DNA of 64,000 nt from Microbulbifer agarilyticus (GTDB taxonomy: Bacteria; Pseudomonadota; Gammaproteobacteria; Pseudomonadales; Cellvibrionaceae), in the NCBI RefSeq assembly GCF_001999945.1, contig NZ_CP019650.1:2232001-2296000 (forward strand), written 5' to 3'. The first letter of the stretch is position 1; every line of letters starts with the position of its first letter. The position numbers and the translations under genes were made by a program. The notes under the pieces were generated by a model. It worked only from the letters and a program-made list of their open reading frames with translations. It was not told the DNA's origin and searched no databases. Below, one piece after another: positions 18,629 to 29,440 of the stretch.

Positions 18629-19894
18629 ATGCATAAAAACACTCGCAGACAATTGCTGGCAGCTGCTGCCCTGCTTTTCGTCGGCGAGAGTTACGCGGTA
18701 CCAATTTATGAAGGTACCGACGTAACCCTGTCGATGACGGGTTACTTTACCGCGCATATGGTGAACTCCTACGGCGAAACCATTATGCAAGATGGTGCAT
18801 CGCGGATAGCGTTTGTGCTCGACACCCCTGCCTACGGCGGCTGGGATACGGGATTCCACCTCGAGTGGGGTGTGGCCGCCATTTCATCTGCGCAAGATTT
18901 GATTGTCCAGGGGGACCAGCAGGTATCTCCGGACAACCGCGACTTATCCCTCTATCTACGCCAGGGAAATGCCCACGCGGAACATAAGAAATGGGGACGA
19001 TTCTCTGCGGGCAAACAATGGGGCGCCTACTACGAAGTCACCTATATAACGGACTGGTACAACGTATCCGGTGGCCTGGCGAGCGGCACCTATTCATACG
19101 GGACCGATGGTGGCAGCACCGGCAGCGGGCGCGCGGACAGTGCGCTCGCCTGGCGCAAGGCCTGGGAGTTCGACAACAGCGAATTCAAGATCGCAATCCA
19201 GCGCGCCGCCCATGTGGCAGACTTGAATATCAGTATCAGAGGTATTCTTGGCCCAAATACTCTATTTGTTTGCCCTCCTCGTGACTGCGAGTTCGGACAA
19301 AGCCATGGCATTGCCATGGTTTATCGCGCCAACGTGGGCAAGGGGATTATGCTGGGGGCGGCCTACAACCGAGTGAAACTCGATATCACCTCAAATAATG
19401 GTGAGATATTCGAAATCATAAATGGCGAGGAAATCCTGATTGCCAGGAACGTTCCGATCAGTGCAAGCACCAATACCTGGGCAAGTGCCATTGGAGCGTA
19501 TTACGGAGGCGATCCGTTTACCAAAGGATGGTACGTCGCCGGTGTCGTGCAACGCTCCCAGAACAACGAGCTGGCTCCAGTTGGTGCGGTAACGGGTATA
19601 ACGAACTTCTTTGATGCCAAGGGCTCCGAGTCTTTTATCAGCTACACCTGGGGTGCCAACGATTGCTACTCACTCTACGGCGGACACAACTATCTGGTAT
19701 CCGACGATCCGTCTTTTGATGCAGCTCTTGTAGAAGACAACCGATTCAAGCTGGCCCAGTACTATTACGGTTTCCAGTATCAGTGGAACAAGCGGGTACG
19801 CCTGTATATGGAGAATGCGGCGGATGCGAGCAATCGGGTTGCGCGCCCGGTAGCGAGTGACTTTATAGCCGTCGGCTTTCGAATCGACATCTGA
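18629..19894 (+). CDS. Outer-membrane porin-like beta-barrel protein
   Basis: A 421-residue protein with a cleavable signal (MHKNTRRQLLAAAALLFVGESYA). The rest alternates polar and aromatic residues in beta-strand style (GYFTAHMVN, RFSAGKQWGAYYEV, FISYTWGANDCYSLYGGHNY), typical of Gram-negative porins with the FSAGKQ loop-3 start. The C-terminus ends DFIAVGFRIDI; the last residue is Ile rather than the usual Phe. AAGAGG seven bases before the ATG supports this start over the longer frame. Two Cys (VCPPRDC) suggest a disulfide loop. It would let small solutes cross the outer membrane; specificity is unknown. Confidence 0.82.
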   Translation: MHKNTRRQLLAAAALLFVGESYAVPIYEGTDVTLSMTGYFTAHMVNSYGETIMQDGASRIAFVLDTPAYGGWDTGFHLEWGVAAISSAQDLIVQGDQQVSPDNRDLSLYLRQGNAHAEHKKWGRFSAGKQWGAYYEVTYITDWYNVSGGLASGTYSYGTDGGSTGSGRADSALAWRKAWEFDNSEFKIAIQRAAHVADLNISIRGILGPNTLFVCPPRDCEFGQSHGIAMVYRANVGKGIMLGAAYNRVKLDITSNNGEIFEIINGEEILIARNVPISASTNTWASAIGAYYGGDPFTKGWYVAGVVQRSQNNELAPVGAVTGITNFFDAKGSESFISYTWGANDCYSLYGGHNYLVSDDPSFDAALVEDNRFKLAQYYYGFQYQWNKRVRLYMENAADASNRVARPVASDFIAVGFRIDI

Positions 19895-19939
19895 TACGCT
19901 TGCGCTCTGAGTAACCTTTCGATCCCGGAGCAGTAGACC

Positions 19940-20491
19940 TTGGGCCGTATCATCCTGTTAATTGCCGTGGCGATTTTCGCCTGGCTCGCCGTCCAGAAAT
20001 TCAAGTACAGTCCACCGGAGCAACGGCGCAAGCTGGTAATCCAGTGGGTGCTGATTGCACTGGCGTTGGGTGCGGTGCTGCTCGCGGTTACCGGCCGCCT
20101 GCACTGGGTAGGTGCTGCGGTGGCCATTGTCTTACCTATTCTCAATCGCCTGTGGCGCACGTTTGGCCGCCACCTGCCCTGGATTGCACCGCTAATCGCA
20201 AAGCACGCGCAGGCGCGCGCACAAAAACAGCAGGAGAAATCCCAACGCGCGCGATCTGAAGAAACTGGTGAAGGTCAGGCCCACGGGAAACCGGAATCAG
20301 AACCACAGCTCACCCTCGCCGAAGCACGCAAGATTCTCAGCGTCCCCGCCAATGCGAGCCGCGAAGAAATCATCGGCGCTCATCGCAAGCTGATTCAAAA
20401 ATTCCACCCGGATCGCGGTGGCAGCGACTACCTTGCATCACGCATCAACGCGGCCAAAGCCCTGTTACTCAAAAACCTGGACGGCCAGTAG
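19940..20491 (+). CDS. Membrane-anchored J-domain protein
   Basis: A 183-residue protein. An N-terminal helix (ILLIAVAIFAWLAVQ) and a second hydrophobic pair (residues about 35-70) anchor it. A charged linker follows, then a C-terminal J-like domain (LTLAEARKILSVPANASREEI) with the HPD motif in KFHPDRGGSD. This C-terminal placement recalls Tim14/Pam18-type J proteins. J domains stimulate the ATPase of a DnaK partner; here it would recruit DnaK to the inner membrane. TTG start with GGAG nine bases upstream. It converges on cmoM. Confidence 0.88.
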   Translation: MGRIILLIAVAIFAWLAVQKFKYSPPEQRRKLVIQWVLIALALGAVLLAVTGRLHWVGAAVAIVLPILNRLWRTFGRHLPWIAPLIAKHAQARAQKQQEKSQRARSEETGEGQAHGKPESEPQLTLAEARKILSVPANASREEIIGAHRKLIQKFHPDRGGSDYLASRINAAKALLLKNLDGQ

Positions 20492-20506
20492 ACGCAGTCG
20501 CCGCGC

Positions 20507-21301
20507 CTAGGCTCGGCGACACAGCAAGTGGACGTAACGCGCCATTTGGCGGTAAGGATCAATGCGGGAATAGCGCAGCTCTTTTTCCACGATGGGCTCG
20601 GGTGGCAACCTATCGCGCATTTCCGGTGTCATAAAATCGTGAAAACAACGGATGCCACTGTGCGCTACGACGCTGAGCCCCGCCTGCGCGACCCAATCCA
20701 TGACGTCTTCCGTTAGCAAAGGATTTTGCGGTGTCAGGCTGCCAGGATGGCCACCCCAATTGCCACTTTCGAGGTGTCGATCTAACTGACGCAAACTGCC
20801 GCGCTGTAGCAGGCGAAACTCCAGCGCGCGGCGATTGTAAAACGTCAGGGACAGGTAGCCACCGGGCTTGAGCTTATCGGCCAGATGGACCAGTGCCTGC
20901 TGCGGCTCTGCCAACCATTCCAAGACCGCATGACACAACAGCAGGTCTGCCGGTGGTATATCCGCTGTCTGGGGCAAATCCTGCAGCGCTAACTGCTTCA
21001 GGGTTACGCGATCCTGCAGGCCTTTTGCCTCCACCGCATCATTCGCCAGATCGAGCATTGCGCGGGAAATATCGGTAATCCACACACGACTGCCCGCTTC
21101 CGCCAGATCCAGGGCAAACTGCCCCTGGCCACCGCCGGCATCGATCACCACCGGCGCCGGGTTATCGCCCTGCTCTCGCCCCACGCTCAGATAAGACGCG
21201 AGATCCCGCTGCAACACGGCCAGACGAATTTCGCCTTTCAGCCCACCATAGATACGCTTCTTGAACCGCTCAGCAAGATCGTCGAAATTTCGATCAGCCA
21301 T
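20507..21301 (-). CDS. cmoM: tRNA 5-carboxymethoxyuridine methyltransferase CmoM
   Basis: Methylates cmo5U34 of certain tRNAs to mcmo5U. The N-terminus DRNFDDLAERFKKRIYGGLKGEIRLAVL matches the E. coli CmoM pattern (DRNFDDIAEKF-IYG-KG). The SAM motif VIDAGGGQGQFALDLAEAG and post-motif LLLCHAVLEWLAEPQQAL are clear. The 264-residue length fits. The same modification pathway continues with cmoA and cmoB, 4 kb away on the other strand. It ends seven bases from the DUF599 gene on the same strand, which suggests co-transcription. Confidence 0.93.
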   Translation of the reverse strand: MADRNFDDLAERFKKRIYGGLKGEIRLAVLQRDLASYLSVGREQGDNPAPVVIDAGGGQGQFALDLAEAGSRVWITDISRAMLDLANDAVEAKGLQDRVTLKQLALQDLPQTADIPPADLLLCHAVLEWLAEPQQALVHLADKLKPGGYLSLTFYNRRALEFRLLQRGSLRQLDRHLESGNWGGHPGSLTPQNPLLTEDVMDWVAQAGLSVVAHSGIRCFHDFMTPEMRDRLPPEPIVEKELRYSRIDPYRQMARYVHLLCRRA

Positions 21302-21307
21302 CAGCCG

Positions 21308-22021
21308 CTATTTTTCCCGCACTTGATCCAGTGAGCGCCCCTCGGCGGCAAGAATGACCTGTAAAGTGCGGGAGCGGAACTCGCGCATGTACAGGACCCA
21401 CACGACGGACAGAAAGCCCAAAATGAATAGCAGTGGGTGCACGAACCAACCCATCACCGCCATAGAGAAGTAGACGCAGCGCAGCCCGTAATTATAGCTA
21501 TGGCCAGCCTGATCAATCACTTTTGCCGCACTGATGGCGTAGCGGCGGCGGTCATCGCTGGAAATTTCGTCCTCTTTTACCGCCGGAGCCGCCCCCAGTA
21601 ACACATTGGCAAAAGAGTACTGGCGCAGTGACCAGGTAAAATTGAAGAACGCAAAAATGTAGATGAGGATGAGCACCAGGACTTTGAGCTCAAATTGCTC
21701 AACGGTCGTGGTCTGGGCAAAAGGCAGGCTGCTCAGCACCTCAACCGCGGCAATGTTCGCCGATAGCGCCGTAACCAAACCCGCAAGAATCAGAATGCTG
21801 GTCGACGCGAAAAAACCGATTACCCGCTCGAGATTGCTAAGGATCGCCGCATCCGCCACGCGCATATCCCTCTCCAACATGCGCAGCATCCATTCGACCC
21901 GGTACCACTGCATCGATGAAGCGAGGCACCAGGCGGTCTTGGCCTTGCGGCGAGCGAACACGGTGTAGCCTGCCCAGGTAAGGCAAAAGCCCGCAAGACT
22001 CGCAAAATCCATCCAGTTCAA
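21308..22021 (-). CDS. DUF599 family membrane protein
   Basis: A 237-residue inner-membrane protein of the DUF599 family with about four to five transmembrane helices (FASLAGFCLTWAGYTVF, FFASTSILILAGLVTAL, VLVLILIYIFAFFNFTWSL and a C-terminal pair). The central KAKTAWCLASSMQWYRVEWML and the SFANVLLGAAP region are family features. No enzymatic residues are evident and the function is unknown. It is immediately upstream of cmoM (six-base gap) and diverges from the M16C protease. Confidence 0.85.
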   Translation of the reverse strand: MNWMDFASLAGFCLTWAGYTVFARRKAKTAWCLASSMQWYRVEWMLRMLERDMRVADAAILSNLERVIGFFASTSILILAGLVTALSANIAAVEVLSSLPFAQTTTVEQFELKVLVLILIYIFAFFNFTWSLRQYSFANVLLGAAPAVKEDEISSDDRRRYAISAAKVIDQAGHSYNYGLRCVYFSMAVMGWFVHPLLFILGFLSVVWVLYMREFRSRTLQVILAAEGRSLDQVREK

Positions 22022-22226
22022 CGCACAACCCCCTTTAGACTACATTTATGGCGTCATCGAAATATAGGTAAAACAAGGTGCGAAGTTTCGCACCCATGGC
22101 GCATGTGTCAACAGCGGCCTGTCAACCCTGTCAATTCAATGCCGCTCAGCGCTAAAATGGCCGCCGATTTTACCCCGGAAATTGCCAAGCCCCCGGGGAA
22201 CGCTAATTACCCACTGGAGCTTTCTT

Positions 22227-25139
22227 TTGAGCAACGTACACCCCGCATTCGAACCAGTAACCAGTGCCGAGATCGAATCCCTCGGCGTTCGCGTGGAAGA
22301 GTACCGTCATCGCGCCACCGGCGCCCAGCATCTGCACATTGCATCAGACAATTCTGAAAACGTATTTCTGGTCGCCCTGCGCACCGTCCCCCACGACTCC
22401 ACAGGGGTGGCGCATATCCTTGAGCATACGGCACTGTGTGGTAGTGAGAAGTACCCGGTGCGCGACCCCTTCTTTATGATGATCCGGCGCTCACTGAATA
22501 CCTTCATGAACGCCTTCACCAGCTCCGACTGGACCGCCTACCCATTTGCCAGCCAGAACCGCAAAGATTTCGACAACCTGCTGGACGTCTATCTGGACGC
22601 CGTATTCTTTGCCCGTCTGGACCCCCTGGACTTTGCCCAGGAAGGACATCGCCTGGAATTTGCCGAAACCGAAAACCCGCAAAGTGATCTGGTGTTCAAA
22701 GGCGTCGTCTTCAATGAAATGAAGGGCGCCATGAGCTCCGTGACCTCACAGCTTTGGCAAAAACTCAGCAAGTACCTGTTCCCCACCAGCACCTACCACT
22801 TCAACTCCGGTGGCGAGCCCGCTGACATCCCGGATCTCAGCTATCAGCAGCTGGTGGACTTCTACCGCACCCACTATCACCCCAGCAACGCGATCTTTAT
22901 GACCTTCGGGGATATTGATGCAGCGGAGCATCAGGCAGTTTTCGAAGAAAAAGCCCTGCACAAATTTGACCAACTCGACGAAAAAATTGCCGTTGAGCGG
23001 GAGAAGTTGTACGTAGCGCCGGTGCGCGTCGAAGAAAGTTACCCGCTCCCCGCCGAAGAAGGCGACAAGGAAAAGACCCACATTGTGCTGGGCTGGCTGC
23101 TCGGCGATGTTACCGACCTGGAACAATCACTGACTGCACATTTATTGGCCGGTGTACTACTCGACAACAGCGCTTCACCACTGATGCGTCTGCTGGAAAC
23201 CACGGACCTTGGACAATCCCCTTCTCCCTTATGCGGCCTGGACGACAGCCAGCGTGAGCTGGTGTTTGTGTGTGGCATTGAGGGCAGCGAGCGCGAACGT
23301 GCCGACGAGCTGGAGAAACAGGTTCTGAAGGTGCTGGAAGACGTCGCCGAAAATGGCGTGCCCTATGAGCAGATCTCCGCGGCACTGCACCAGCTGGAGT
23401 TGCAACAGCGTGAGATCGGTGGCGACGGCTACCCTTACGGCCTGCAGTTGATTCTCACTGCGCTCACTGGCGCGACTCACCGCGGTGATGCCATTGGCCT
23501 GCTCAACATCGACGCAACCCTCGAAAAGCTGCGCGAGCAAATCAAGGATCCCAAGTTTATCGCCAACGCGGCGCGCACACTCCTGCTCGAAAACAACCAC
23601 CGCATACGCCTGGTGCTCTCCCCTGACAGCGAGATGGCAGAGCGCACCGAGCTGGCCGAGAAAGTCCGCCTGGAAGAAATCAAAGCGGGCCTCAACGACC
23701 AAGAAAAACAACAGATCATTGAGACCGCCAAGGCACTGGCGGACCGACAGCAGCGCAAAGATGACGAATCCATCCTACCCAAGGTCGGTGTCGAGGATAT
23801 CCCCGCAGAATTGCCGCGCGTAGATGGCGCCATAGAAGATCTCAACGGCAACAAGATCAGCCGTTACGGCGCTGGCACCAATGGGCTGGTATACCAACAA
23901 CTGGTTGCGGTATTGCCGGAATTCAGCGATGAAGAGCGCCTGCTGCTGCCTTACTACTGCCAAAACCTCAGCGAAGTGGGCCTGGGCGACAAAGACTATC
24001 TGGAAGTGCAACAGTGGCAAGCCGCCGTAGCCGGTTCACTGCACAGCTTCACAAGCCAGCGCACGGCACTGGATAACCTCGACAGTCAGTCCGGCCACTT
24101 CATTCTTTCGGGTAAGGCCCTGGCCGCAAACCAGGCCGCGCTGACCGAACTGATGCAGGCCACCATGGAACAGGTGCGCTTTGACGAACTGCCACGCATC
24201 AAAGAGCTGCTGCTGCAGACGCTGGCCCGACGCGAACAGTCTGTGGTCGGCAATGGCCACGCGCTTGCCATGGCCGCTGCCAGTGCCGGCTTTAATCGCG
24301 CCGCGGCCGATGGCCACGAGTTTGGCGGCCTGCAAGGGCTTCGCCAGCTGCGCGCGCTGGTCAAAGACCTGGATACCGATAGCGGCCTGGAAAATATTGC
24401 CGCCACCTTTAACGGAATCCACCAGAAAATCCTCGGCGCCGAGCGCCAATTCCTGGTGATTGGTGAAGAGGACAAACTGTCCGAATTCACCTCCGCACTC
24501 AGCCCACTGGCCAGCAGCGGCAGCGGTAACAGCGCGGCGACGAATGGCGCATTCACGCCCCGCCGTGTACAGGAAATGTGGGTTGCCAACAGCCAGGTGA
24601 ACTTCTGTGCCAAGGCCTACCCCACTGTGCCCATGTCACACCCCGATGCGGCGCCGCTGGCGGTGCTCGGCGGCTTCCTGCGCAATGGCTACCTGCACCG
24701 TACCATTCGCGAGCAAGGCGGTGCCTACGGCGGCGGTGCCAGCCACGATGTCACCATTGGCGCCTTCCGCTTCTACTCCTATCGCGATCCGCGCATGGCA
24801 GACACGCTCAAGGACTTCGACGCATCCGTGGAGTGGCTGCTGAACGAATCCCATGAAGATCTGCAGGTAGAAGAGGCGATCCTCGGTGTCGTTGGCGGAA
24901 TGGACAAGCCCGGATCCCCCGCGGGCGAAGCGAAGAAGGCATTCCATTCCAAGCTGTATGGTCGCACCCACGAAGTGCGCCAGGCATTCCGTCGCAAGGT
25001 CACCGAGGTAACACTCGACGACCTGCAGCGGGTCGGTAAAACCTACCTGCAGGCAGACAAAGCCAACACCGCAGTGGTTACCGGTAACCATGGCCGCGAT
25101 GCGGGACTCGCCCTGGACCTGCACGAAGAAAAACTGTGA
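22227..25139 (+). CDS. M16C insulinase-family metalloprotease (PreP-like)
   Basis: A 970-residue zinc protease of the presequence-protease clade, which degrades small unfolded peptides inside a closed chamber. The inverted zinc motif is HILEH at residues 63-67, with the downstream Glu region [10 protein letters not shown]. Four homologous M16 domains and the linking coiled segment ([20 protein letters not shown], near residues 480-500) fit the family, and the C-terminal GGAYGGGAS segment is the R/Y pocket. The TTG start has GGAG seven bases upstream; a longer TTG start at 22182 lacks one. No signal peptide, so cytosolic. Its stop lies just before cmoA. Confidence 0.92.
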   Translation: MSNVHPAFEPVTSAEIESLGVRVEEYRHRATGAQHLHIASDNSENVFLVALRTVPHDSTGVAHILEHTALCGSEKYPVRDPFFMMIRRSLNTFMNAFTSSDWTAYPFASQNRKDFDNLLDVYLDAVFFARLDPLDFAQEGHRLEFAETENPQSDLVFKGVVFNEMKGAMSSVTSQLWQKLSKYLFPTSTYHFNSGGEPADIPDLSYQQLVDFYRTHYHPSNAIFMTFGDIDAAEHQAVFEEKALHKFDQLDEKIAVEREKLYVAPVRVEESYPLPAEEGDKEKTHIVLGWLLGDVTDLEQSLTAHLLAGVLLDNSASPLMRLLETTDLGQSPSPLCGLDDSQRELVFVCGIEGSERERADELEKQVLKVLEDVAENGVPYEQISAALHQLELQQREIGGDGYPYGLQLILTALTGATHRGDAIGLLNIDATLEKLREQIKDPKFIANAARTLLLENNHRIRLVLSPDSEMAERTELAEKVRLEEIKAGLNDQEKQQIIETAKALADRQQRKDDESILPKVGVEDIPAELPRVDGAIEDLNGNKISRYGAGTNGLVYQQLVAVLPEFSDEERLLLPYYCQNLSEVGLGDKDYLEVQQWQAAVAGSLHSFTSQRTALDNLDSQSGHFILSGKALAANQAALTELMQATMEQVRFDELPRIKELLLQTLARREQSVVGNGHALAMAAASAGFNRAAADGHEFGGLQGLRQLRALVKDLDTDSGLENIAATFNGIHQKILGAERQFLVIGEEDKLSEFTSALSPLASSGSGNSAATNGAFTPRRVQEMWVANSQVNFCAKAYPTVPMSHPDAAPLAVLGGFLRNGYLHRTIREQGGAYGGGASHDVTIGAFRFYSYRDPRMADTLKDFDASVEWLLNESHEDLQVEEAILGVVGGMDKPGSPAGEAKKAFHSKLYGRTHEVRQAFRRKVTEVTLDDLQRVGKTYLQADKANTAVVTGNHGRDAGLALDLHEEKL

Positions 25140-25165
25140 GTAACCGGCGGGAAACAAAGAAGCAC

Positions 25166-25906
25166 GTGAGCAAGAAAGACGATATCTTCGCCAGCCCGCT
25201 GGGCCAGGTGGCCGGGTTTAGCTTCGACCAGTCAGTGGTGGAAGTATTCCCGGACATGATCCAGCGCTCGGTGCCAGGCTACACCACGATTGTGGCGATG
25301 ATCGGTACCCTGGCGGAGCGCTATGCCCAGTCCGGAAGCCGCTGTTACGACCTGGGCAGCTCCCTGTGTGCCGCCACCCTGGCCATGCGCCATCGCATCC
25401 CTGCAGCGGACTGCGAGATCGTCGCGGTGGACAACTCGCCGGCCATGGTCGAACAGGCGCGCGCGGTACTGGCGGCGGACAGCGGGCAGATCCCGGTGCA
25501 ACTGGTGTGCGACGATTTGCAGAATGTGGACATTGAGAATGCCTCGGTGGTGGTTCTCAACTTTACCCTGCAGTTCATTGCCACCGAACAGCGCGAAGCC
25601 ATTTTGCAGAAGATATACGACGGCCTACGCCCGGGCGGTGTACTGATCCTTTCCGAGAAAGTGGCGTTCTCCGATACCGACCATCAGGAGTTGATGATCG
25701 ATTTACACCACTCATTCAAGGCGGCAAACGGTTACAGCGCGCTGGAAATTGCGCAGAAACGCAGTGCGCTGGAAAATGTGTTGATCCCGGAAACCCTGTT
25801 TGACCACCGCACCCGCTTGAAAAACGTCGGCTTTAGCAGTGTCGACGTTTGGTTCCAGTGCTTCAATTTCGCTTCGCTGATTGCGATCAAACAGCGCAAC
25901 CCGTAA
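25166..25906 (+). CDS. cmoA: Carboxy-S-adenosyl-L-methionine synthase
   Basis: Makes carboxy-SAM from SAM and prephenate, the donor for CmoB. The text [22 protein letters not shown] and [19 protein letters not shown] matches CmoA closely, and the 246-residue length equals the E. coli enzyme. The GTG at 25166 (MSKKDDIF) is chosen by length and alignment; an earlier in-frame GTG at 25136 overlaps the protease stop by four bases and would add ten residues. Cytosolic. cmoB follows 14 bases later, so the two form an operon, perhaps with the protease gene. Confidence 0.94.
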   Translation: MSKKDDIFASPLGQVAGFSFDQSVVEVFPDMIQRSVPGYTTIVAMIGTLAERYAQSGSRCYDLGSSLCAATLAMRHRIPAADCEIVAVDNSPAMVEQARAVLAADSGQIPVQLVCDDLQNVDIENASVVVLNFTLQFIATEQREAILQKIYDGLRPGGVLILSEKVAFSDTDHQELMIDLHHSFKAANGYSALEIAQKRSALENVLIPETLFDHRTRLKNVGFSSVDVWFQCFNFASLIAIKQRNP

Positions 25907-25920
25907 GCGGAAAGACAGGC

Positions 25921-26898
25921 ATGATTGATTACACCCAGTTGTATGCGGGTATCCAGCACACGCCGGCCCTGCGCTCGTGGCTCACCACCCTGCCCCAGCA
26001 AGTTGCTGACGGACTTAACCCCTCTCGCTGGGGCGACATGGCAGACTGGCGCGAGGCGCTCGAAAACCTCCCCGACATCAACGCGTCCACGTATTCGCTC
26101 AAGGATGAGGTGCGCATCGGTGCGGCATCCGATGCGACCGCCGAACAACTCGCGACACTTGAAGCTGAATTGCGCAAGCTGCACCCCTGGCGCAAAGGCC
26201 CATGGACGCTGTTTGATATTTTCATCGATACCGAATGGCGCTCCGACTGGAAGTGGGACCGCGTAGCCCCACACCTGCACGATCTGAAAGATCGGCTGGT
26301 ACTCGATGTGGGCTGCGGCAGCGGTTACCACTGCTGGCGGCAATTTGGCGCCGGCGCACGCAGAGTTATTGGTATCGATCCGTCGGCAAAATTCGTTGCC
26401 CAGTTTTACGCACTGAAGAAATACCTCGGGCTGGAAAAACCCGTGGATGTTCTCCCGCTGGGAATCGAGGCTTTGCCACCGGCACTGCGCGCTTTCGACA
26501 CAACCTTGTCCATGGGGGTCCTGTACCACCGGCGCTCACCACTGGACCACTTGCGGGAATTGCGCGACACACTGCGTCCCGGGGGACAGTTGTTACTGGA
26601 AACCCTGGTGATTGAGGGGGGGGCGGGAGAATGCCTGGTACCCGAGGGACGCTACGCCAAGATGCGCAATGTGTGGTTCTTCCCCACCACCGCAACATTG
26701 GAAAGCTGGTTGCGTAAAAGCGGTTTCACCGATGTAAAAACCGTCGATGTAGACCAGACCTCGACCGACGAGCAGCGCAGCACCGATTGGATGCGGTTTG
26801 AGTCGCTGACAGACTTCCTCGACCCGAACGACCCCAGTAAAACCATTGAAGGGCATCCTGCGCCACTGCGCGCCACCCTCACTGCAACTGCGACTTAA
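25921..26898 (+). CDS. cmoB: tRNA U34 carboxymethyltransferase
   Basis: Transfers the carboxymethyl group from carboxy-SAM to 5-hydroxyuridine-34, giving cmo5U in tRNAs that read several wobble codons. Length is 325 residues (323 in E. coli). The N-terminal region (LNPSRWGDMADWREAL and KGPWTLFDIFIDTEWRSDWKWDR) and the SAM motif VLDVGCGSGYHCWR are hallmarks; SMGVLYHRRSPLDHL matches the CmoB substrate region. It follows cmoA directly. A GTG start 72 bases upstream lies inside cmoA and is rejected. Confidence 0.96.
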   Translation: MIDYTQLYAGIQHTPALRSWLTTLPQQVADGLNPSRWGDMADWREALENLPDINASTYSLKDEVRIGAASDATAEQLATLEAELRKLHPWRKGPWTLFDIFIDTEWRSDWKWDRVAPHLHDLKDRLVLDVGCGSGYHCWRQFGAGARRVIGIDPSAKFVAQFYALKKYLGLEKPVDVLPLGIEALPPALRAFDTTLSMGVLYHRRSPLDHLRELRDTLRPGGQLLLETLVIEGGAGECLVPEGRYAKMRNVWFFPTTATLESWLRKSGFTDVKTVDVDQTSTDEQRSTDWMRFESLTDFLDPNDPSKTIEGHPAPLRATLTATAT

Positions 26899-27104
26899 CC
26901 ACGTTGTCCTCCGTGGCTAGCCGACCGCTGGCCACGCTCTTCTCCCCTAACCATGTGCTGTTCGACTAGTCCTGTAAGCCCAGTCCTGCCCGCAAGCGCA
27001 TCGGATGCTCATGCCGGTGCGTGAAAGTCCCCTCGCCCAATAACTACACTGAATGCATATTGGCCGGGATACCCGGTAGGTTTGGCGAGAGAAAAAGGGA
27101 CCGC

Positions 27105-28490
27105 ATGAGTATCAGTGTTTTCGAGCTGTTCAAAATTGGCATAGGCCCATCCAGCTCCCACACAGTCGGGCCCATGGTGGCCGCGGAGCGATTTATCTGT
27201 GACCTGGAGTCCCGCGGTGATCTGACAAAGGTCGAGCGTGTCGAGGTCCATCTGTACGGCTCCCTCGCACTGACCGGTGTAGGTCATGGCACCGATATGG
27301 CCGTACTCATGGGGCTCGAAGGTGAGTCACCGGAGACGATCGATATCGATACCATTGACGGTCGGATCGCCGCGATCGAAAAACACCAACAATTGATTCT
27401 CAACGGGCTGCGCGCCATCCATTTTGAACGCGATCGCGACCTGATTTTCCATAAGGAAGAATTTCTTCCCCAGCACTCCAATGGGCTGACCTGTAAAGCA
27501 TTTGCCGGTGAAGAATGCCTGCTTGAACGCAGTTACTTTTCCATCGGTGGCGGCTTTGTTTTGTCGGAAGAAGACTTCGCTAATAAAGAGCAAATAGCCA
27601 CCCTACTGCCCTACGATTTCAGCTCCGCCGAAGATCTAATGGCCCTGTGCGAGCAAAACCATTGGACCATTGCCGAACTCGCCATGGAGAACGAGAAGGC
27701 GTTCCGTTCCGATCAGGAGGTCACCGATCTGCTGTGGCATATCTGGGAAGTGATGGAGGCATCGATTGAGCGTGGTTGCCACCAAAGCGGTGTACTGCCC
27801 GGTGGACTGGGCGTACGCAGACGGGCGGAGGAACACTTTCGCGAACTATCCAAACAAACCGATGAAGAACGTCGCCAGGGCCTCGCGATTCTGGACTGGG
27901 TCAGTCTGTTTGCCCTGGCAGTCAACGAAGAAAATGCAGCCCGCGGGCGCATTGTCACCGCACCCACAAATGGTGCTGCCGGGGTTATTCCCGCAACCAT
28001 TGCCTACTACGTGCAATTCGTACACACACAGGAAGAGCACGGGGATCTGAAAAATCAGGTGGTGAAATTTCTCCTTACCGCCGGCGCCATTGGCATGCTC
28101 TTCAAGAAAAACGCCTCGATCTCCGCCGCGGAAGTGGGATGTCAGGGTGAAATCGGCGTGGCCTGCTCCATGGCGTCGGCCGGACTCGCGGCAGTTCAGG
28201 GCGGCAGTAACGCGCAAATTGAAAATGCGGCCGAAATTGGTATGGAACACAATCTGGGACTGACCTGCGACCCTATCGGCGGCCTGGTACAAGTTCCGTG
28301 TATTGAGCGCAACACAATGGGTGCGGTTAAGGCGATCAATGCCGCGCGCCTCGCGCTGCGCGGCACCGGTGCGCATATCGTGCCGCTCGACAGTGTGATT
28401 GAGACCATGCGCCAGACCGGAATCGACATGCAGCACAAATACAAGGAAACCTCGCTCGGAGGTCTCGCGGTGAACGCGGTTAACTGCTGA
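27105..28490 (+). CDS. sdaA: L-serine dehydratase (4Fe-4S)
   Basis: Deaminates L-serine to pyruvate and ammonia. The single 461-residue chain combines the small beta-domain ([22 protein letters not shown]) and the large catalytic alpha-domain. Iron-sulfur cysteines lie in [18 protein letters not shown] and [18 protein letters not shown]. Bases AAGGGA seven bases upstream support the ATG; the frame is open 84 bases further to a GTG. Cytosolic and oxygen-sensitive in the family. It converges with rsmJ. It fits the amino-acid catabolic theme of the window; no dedicated regulator is adjacent. Confidence 0.95.
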   Translation: MSISVFELFKIGIGPSSSHTVGPMVAAERFICDLESRGDLTKVERVEVHLYGSLALTGVGHGTDMAVLMGLEGESPETIDIDTIDGRIAAIEKHQQLILNGLRAIHFERDRDLIFHKEEFLPQHSNGLTCKAFAGEECLLERSYFSIGGGFVLSEEDFANKEQIATLLPYDFSSAEDLMALCEQNHWTIAELAMENEKAFRSDQEVTDLLWHIWEVMEASIERGCHQSGVLPGGLGVRRRAEEHFRELSKQTDEERRQGLAILDWVSLFALAVNEENAARGRIVTAPTNGAAGVIPATIAYYVQFVHTQEEHGDLKNQVVKFLLTAGAIGMLFKKNASISAAEVGCQGEIGVACSMASAGLAAVQGGSNAQIENAAEIGMEHNLGLTCDPIGGLVQVPCIERNTMGAVKAINAARLALRGTGAHIVPLDSVIETMRQTGIDMQHKYKETSLGGLAVNAVNC

Positions 28491-28575
28491 TACGAGGCGG
28501 ACAAACTACTAGGGAAAATATCCGACAAAATACCCGACAAGAGACTCGATATAGTATCGGGCGCTGCAGAGCAGC

Positions 28576-29373
28576 CTACCCGGGAATACCGTGACGGGTA
28601 TAAATATCAAACCGGCCCGACTTGCCCTCAAAGCGAAGGCTCGGCGCCTGCCCATTTAGATCCGGCGCCAGTCGCGGCCGCTTGACCACTGTGCGGTAAT
28701 AGCACGCCGCACATGCAGGCTCCAGCAACCCATCGGCATCTTCATCGCTGCCGACGATTTCGTGGAACGCGACCATCTCTTTTTTCACCTTGGCACTTTT
28801 GTCGCGACTGGGAAACATCGGATCCAGATAAATGACCGGAATACTTTCCTGCTCCTGTGCAGCCAGCCATGCCACAGCGCTATCCACTCGCGGTTCCAGG
28901 ACCAGTCGTTCGGCAATGGGTCCAAGTTCACGGTCCATTTCTGCAGCCTGACGCAATCTCCGCACACCGTCCTCAAGCAACGCATACACCACGGGATTGC
29001 GTTCAAGCATACGCACCTCACTGCCGAGCGATGCGAGCACAAAGGCGTCCCGCCCAAGCCCCGCGGTGGCATCGACAATGCGCGGGTAAAAACCACTGCG
29101 AATCCCTGCGGCCTTGGCTATCTGCTGACCTTTACCACCGCCATACTTGCGACGATGGGCCGCGGCACCACTCACAAAATCAACCCCCACGGGCCCCGGC
29201 GCTTTGCGGCCAGTAGCGCACAGTTGCAGCATGTCGCCCCGACGCAAAATAAAGGGATACTGGTTAATGAATTTTTCCGGGGTAACGCCCAGATACGGAA
29301 TCGCCAGCGCGTCCGCCAGTGCTTCTGCCGCTGGCACATGGCTTTCATCTGCGGCGGTAACAGCCAACTGCAT
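28576..29373 (-). CDS. rsmJ: 16S rRNA (guanine-1516-N2)-methyltransferase
   Basis: Methylates G1516 of 16S rRNA. The 265-residue protein carries the RsmJ signature RRKYGGGKGQQIAKAAG, SAM motif VDATAGLGRDAFVLASLG, and the acidic LERNPVVYALLEDG. YLDPMFPSRDKSAKVKKEM is the catalytic DPMFP region typical of this family. Length agrees with the family (about 250). Cytosolic. It follows a small STAS-like gene on the same strand with 67 bases between. Confidence 0.95.
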   Translation of the reverse strand: MQLAVTAADESHVPAAEALADALAIPYLGVTPEKFINQYPFILRRGDMLQLCATGRKAPGPVGVDFVSGAAAHRRKYGGGKGQQIAKAAGIRSGFYPRIVDATAGLGRDAFVLASLGSEVRMLERNPVVYALLEDGVRRLRQAAEMDRELGPIAERLVLEPRVDSAVAWLAAQEQESIPVIYLDPMFPSRDKSAKVKKEMVAFHEIVGSDEDADGLLEPACAACYYRTVVKRPRLAPDLNGQAPSLRFEGKSGRFDIYTRHGIPG

Positions 29374-29440
29374 GATAGAAGTACAACCAAGTTTATTTAT
29401 TGGATACCGAGGTGGCGCTCAGTAGATCGAATGGGGCAAT

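Noticed and set aside
26900..26945. Imperfect hairpin GTGGCTAGC / GCTGGCCAC after cmoB
   Set aside because: It includes a G-T pair and lacks a T-run; not good enough for a terminator.
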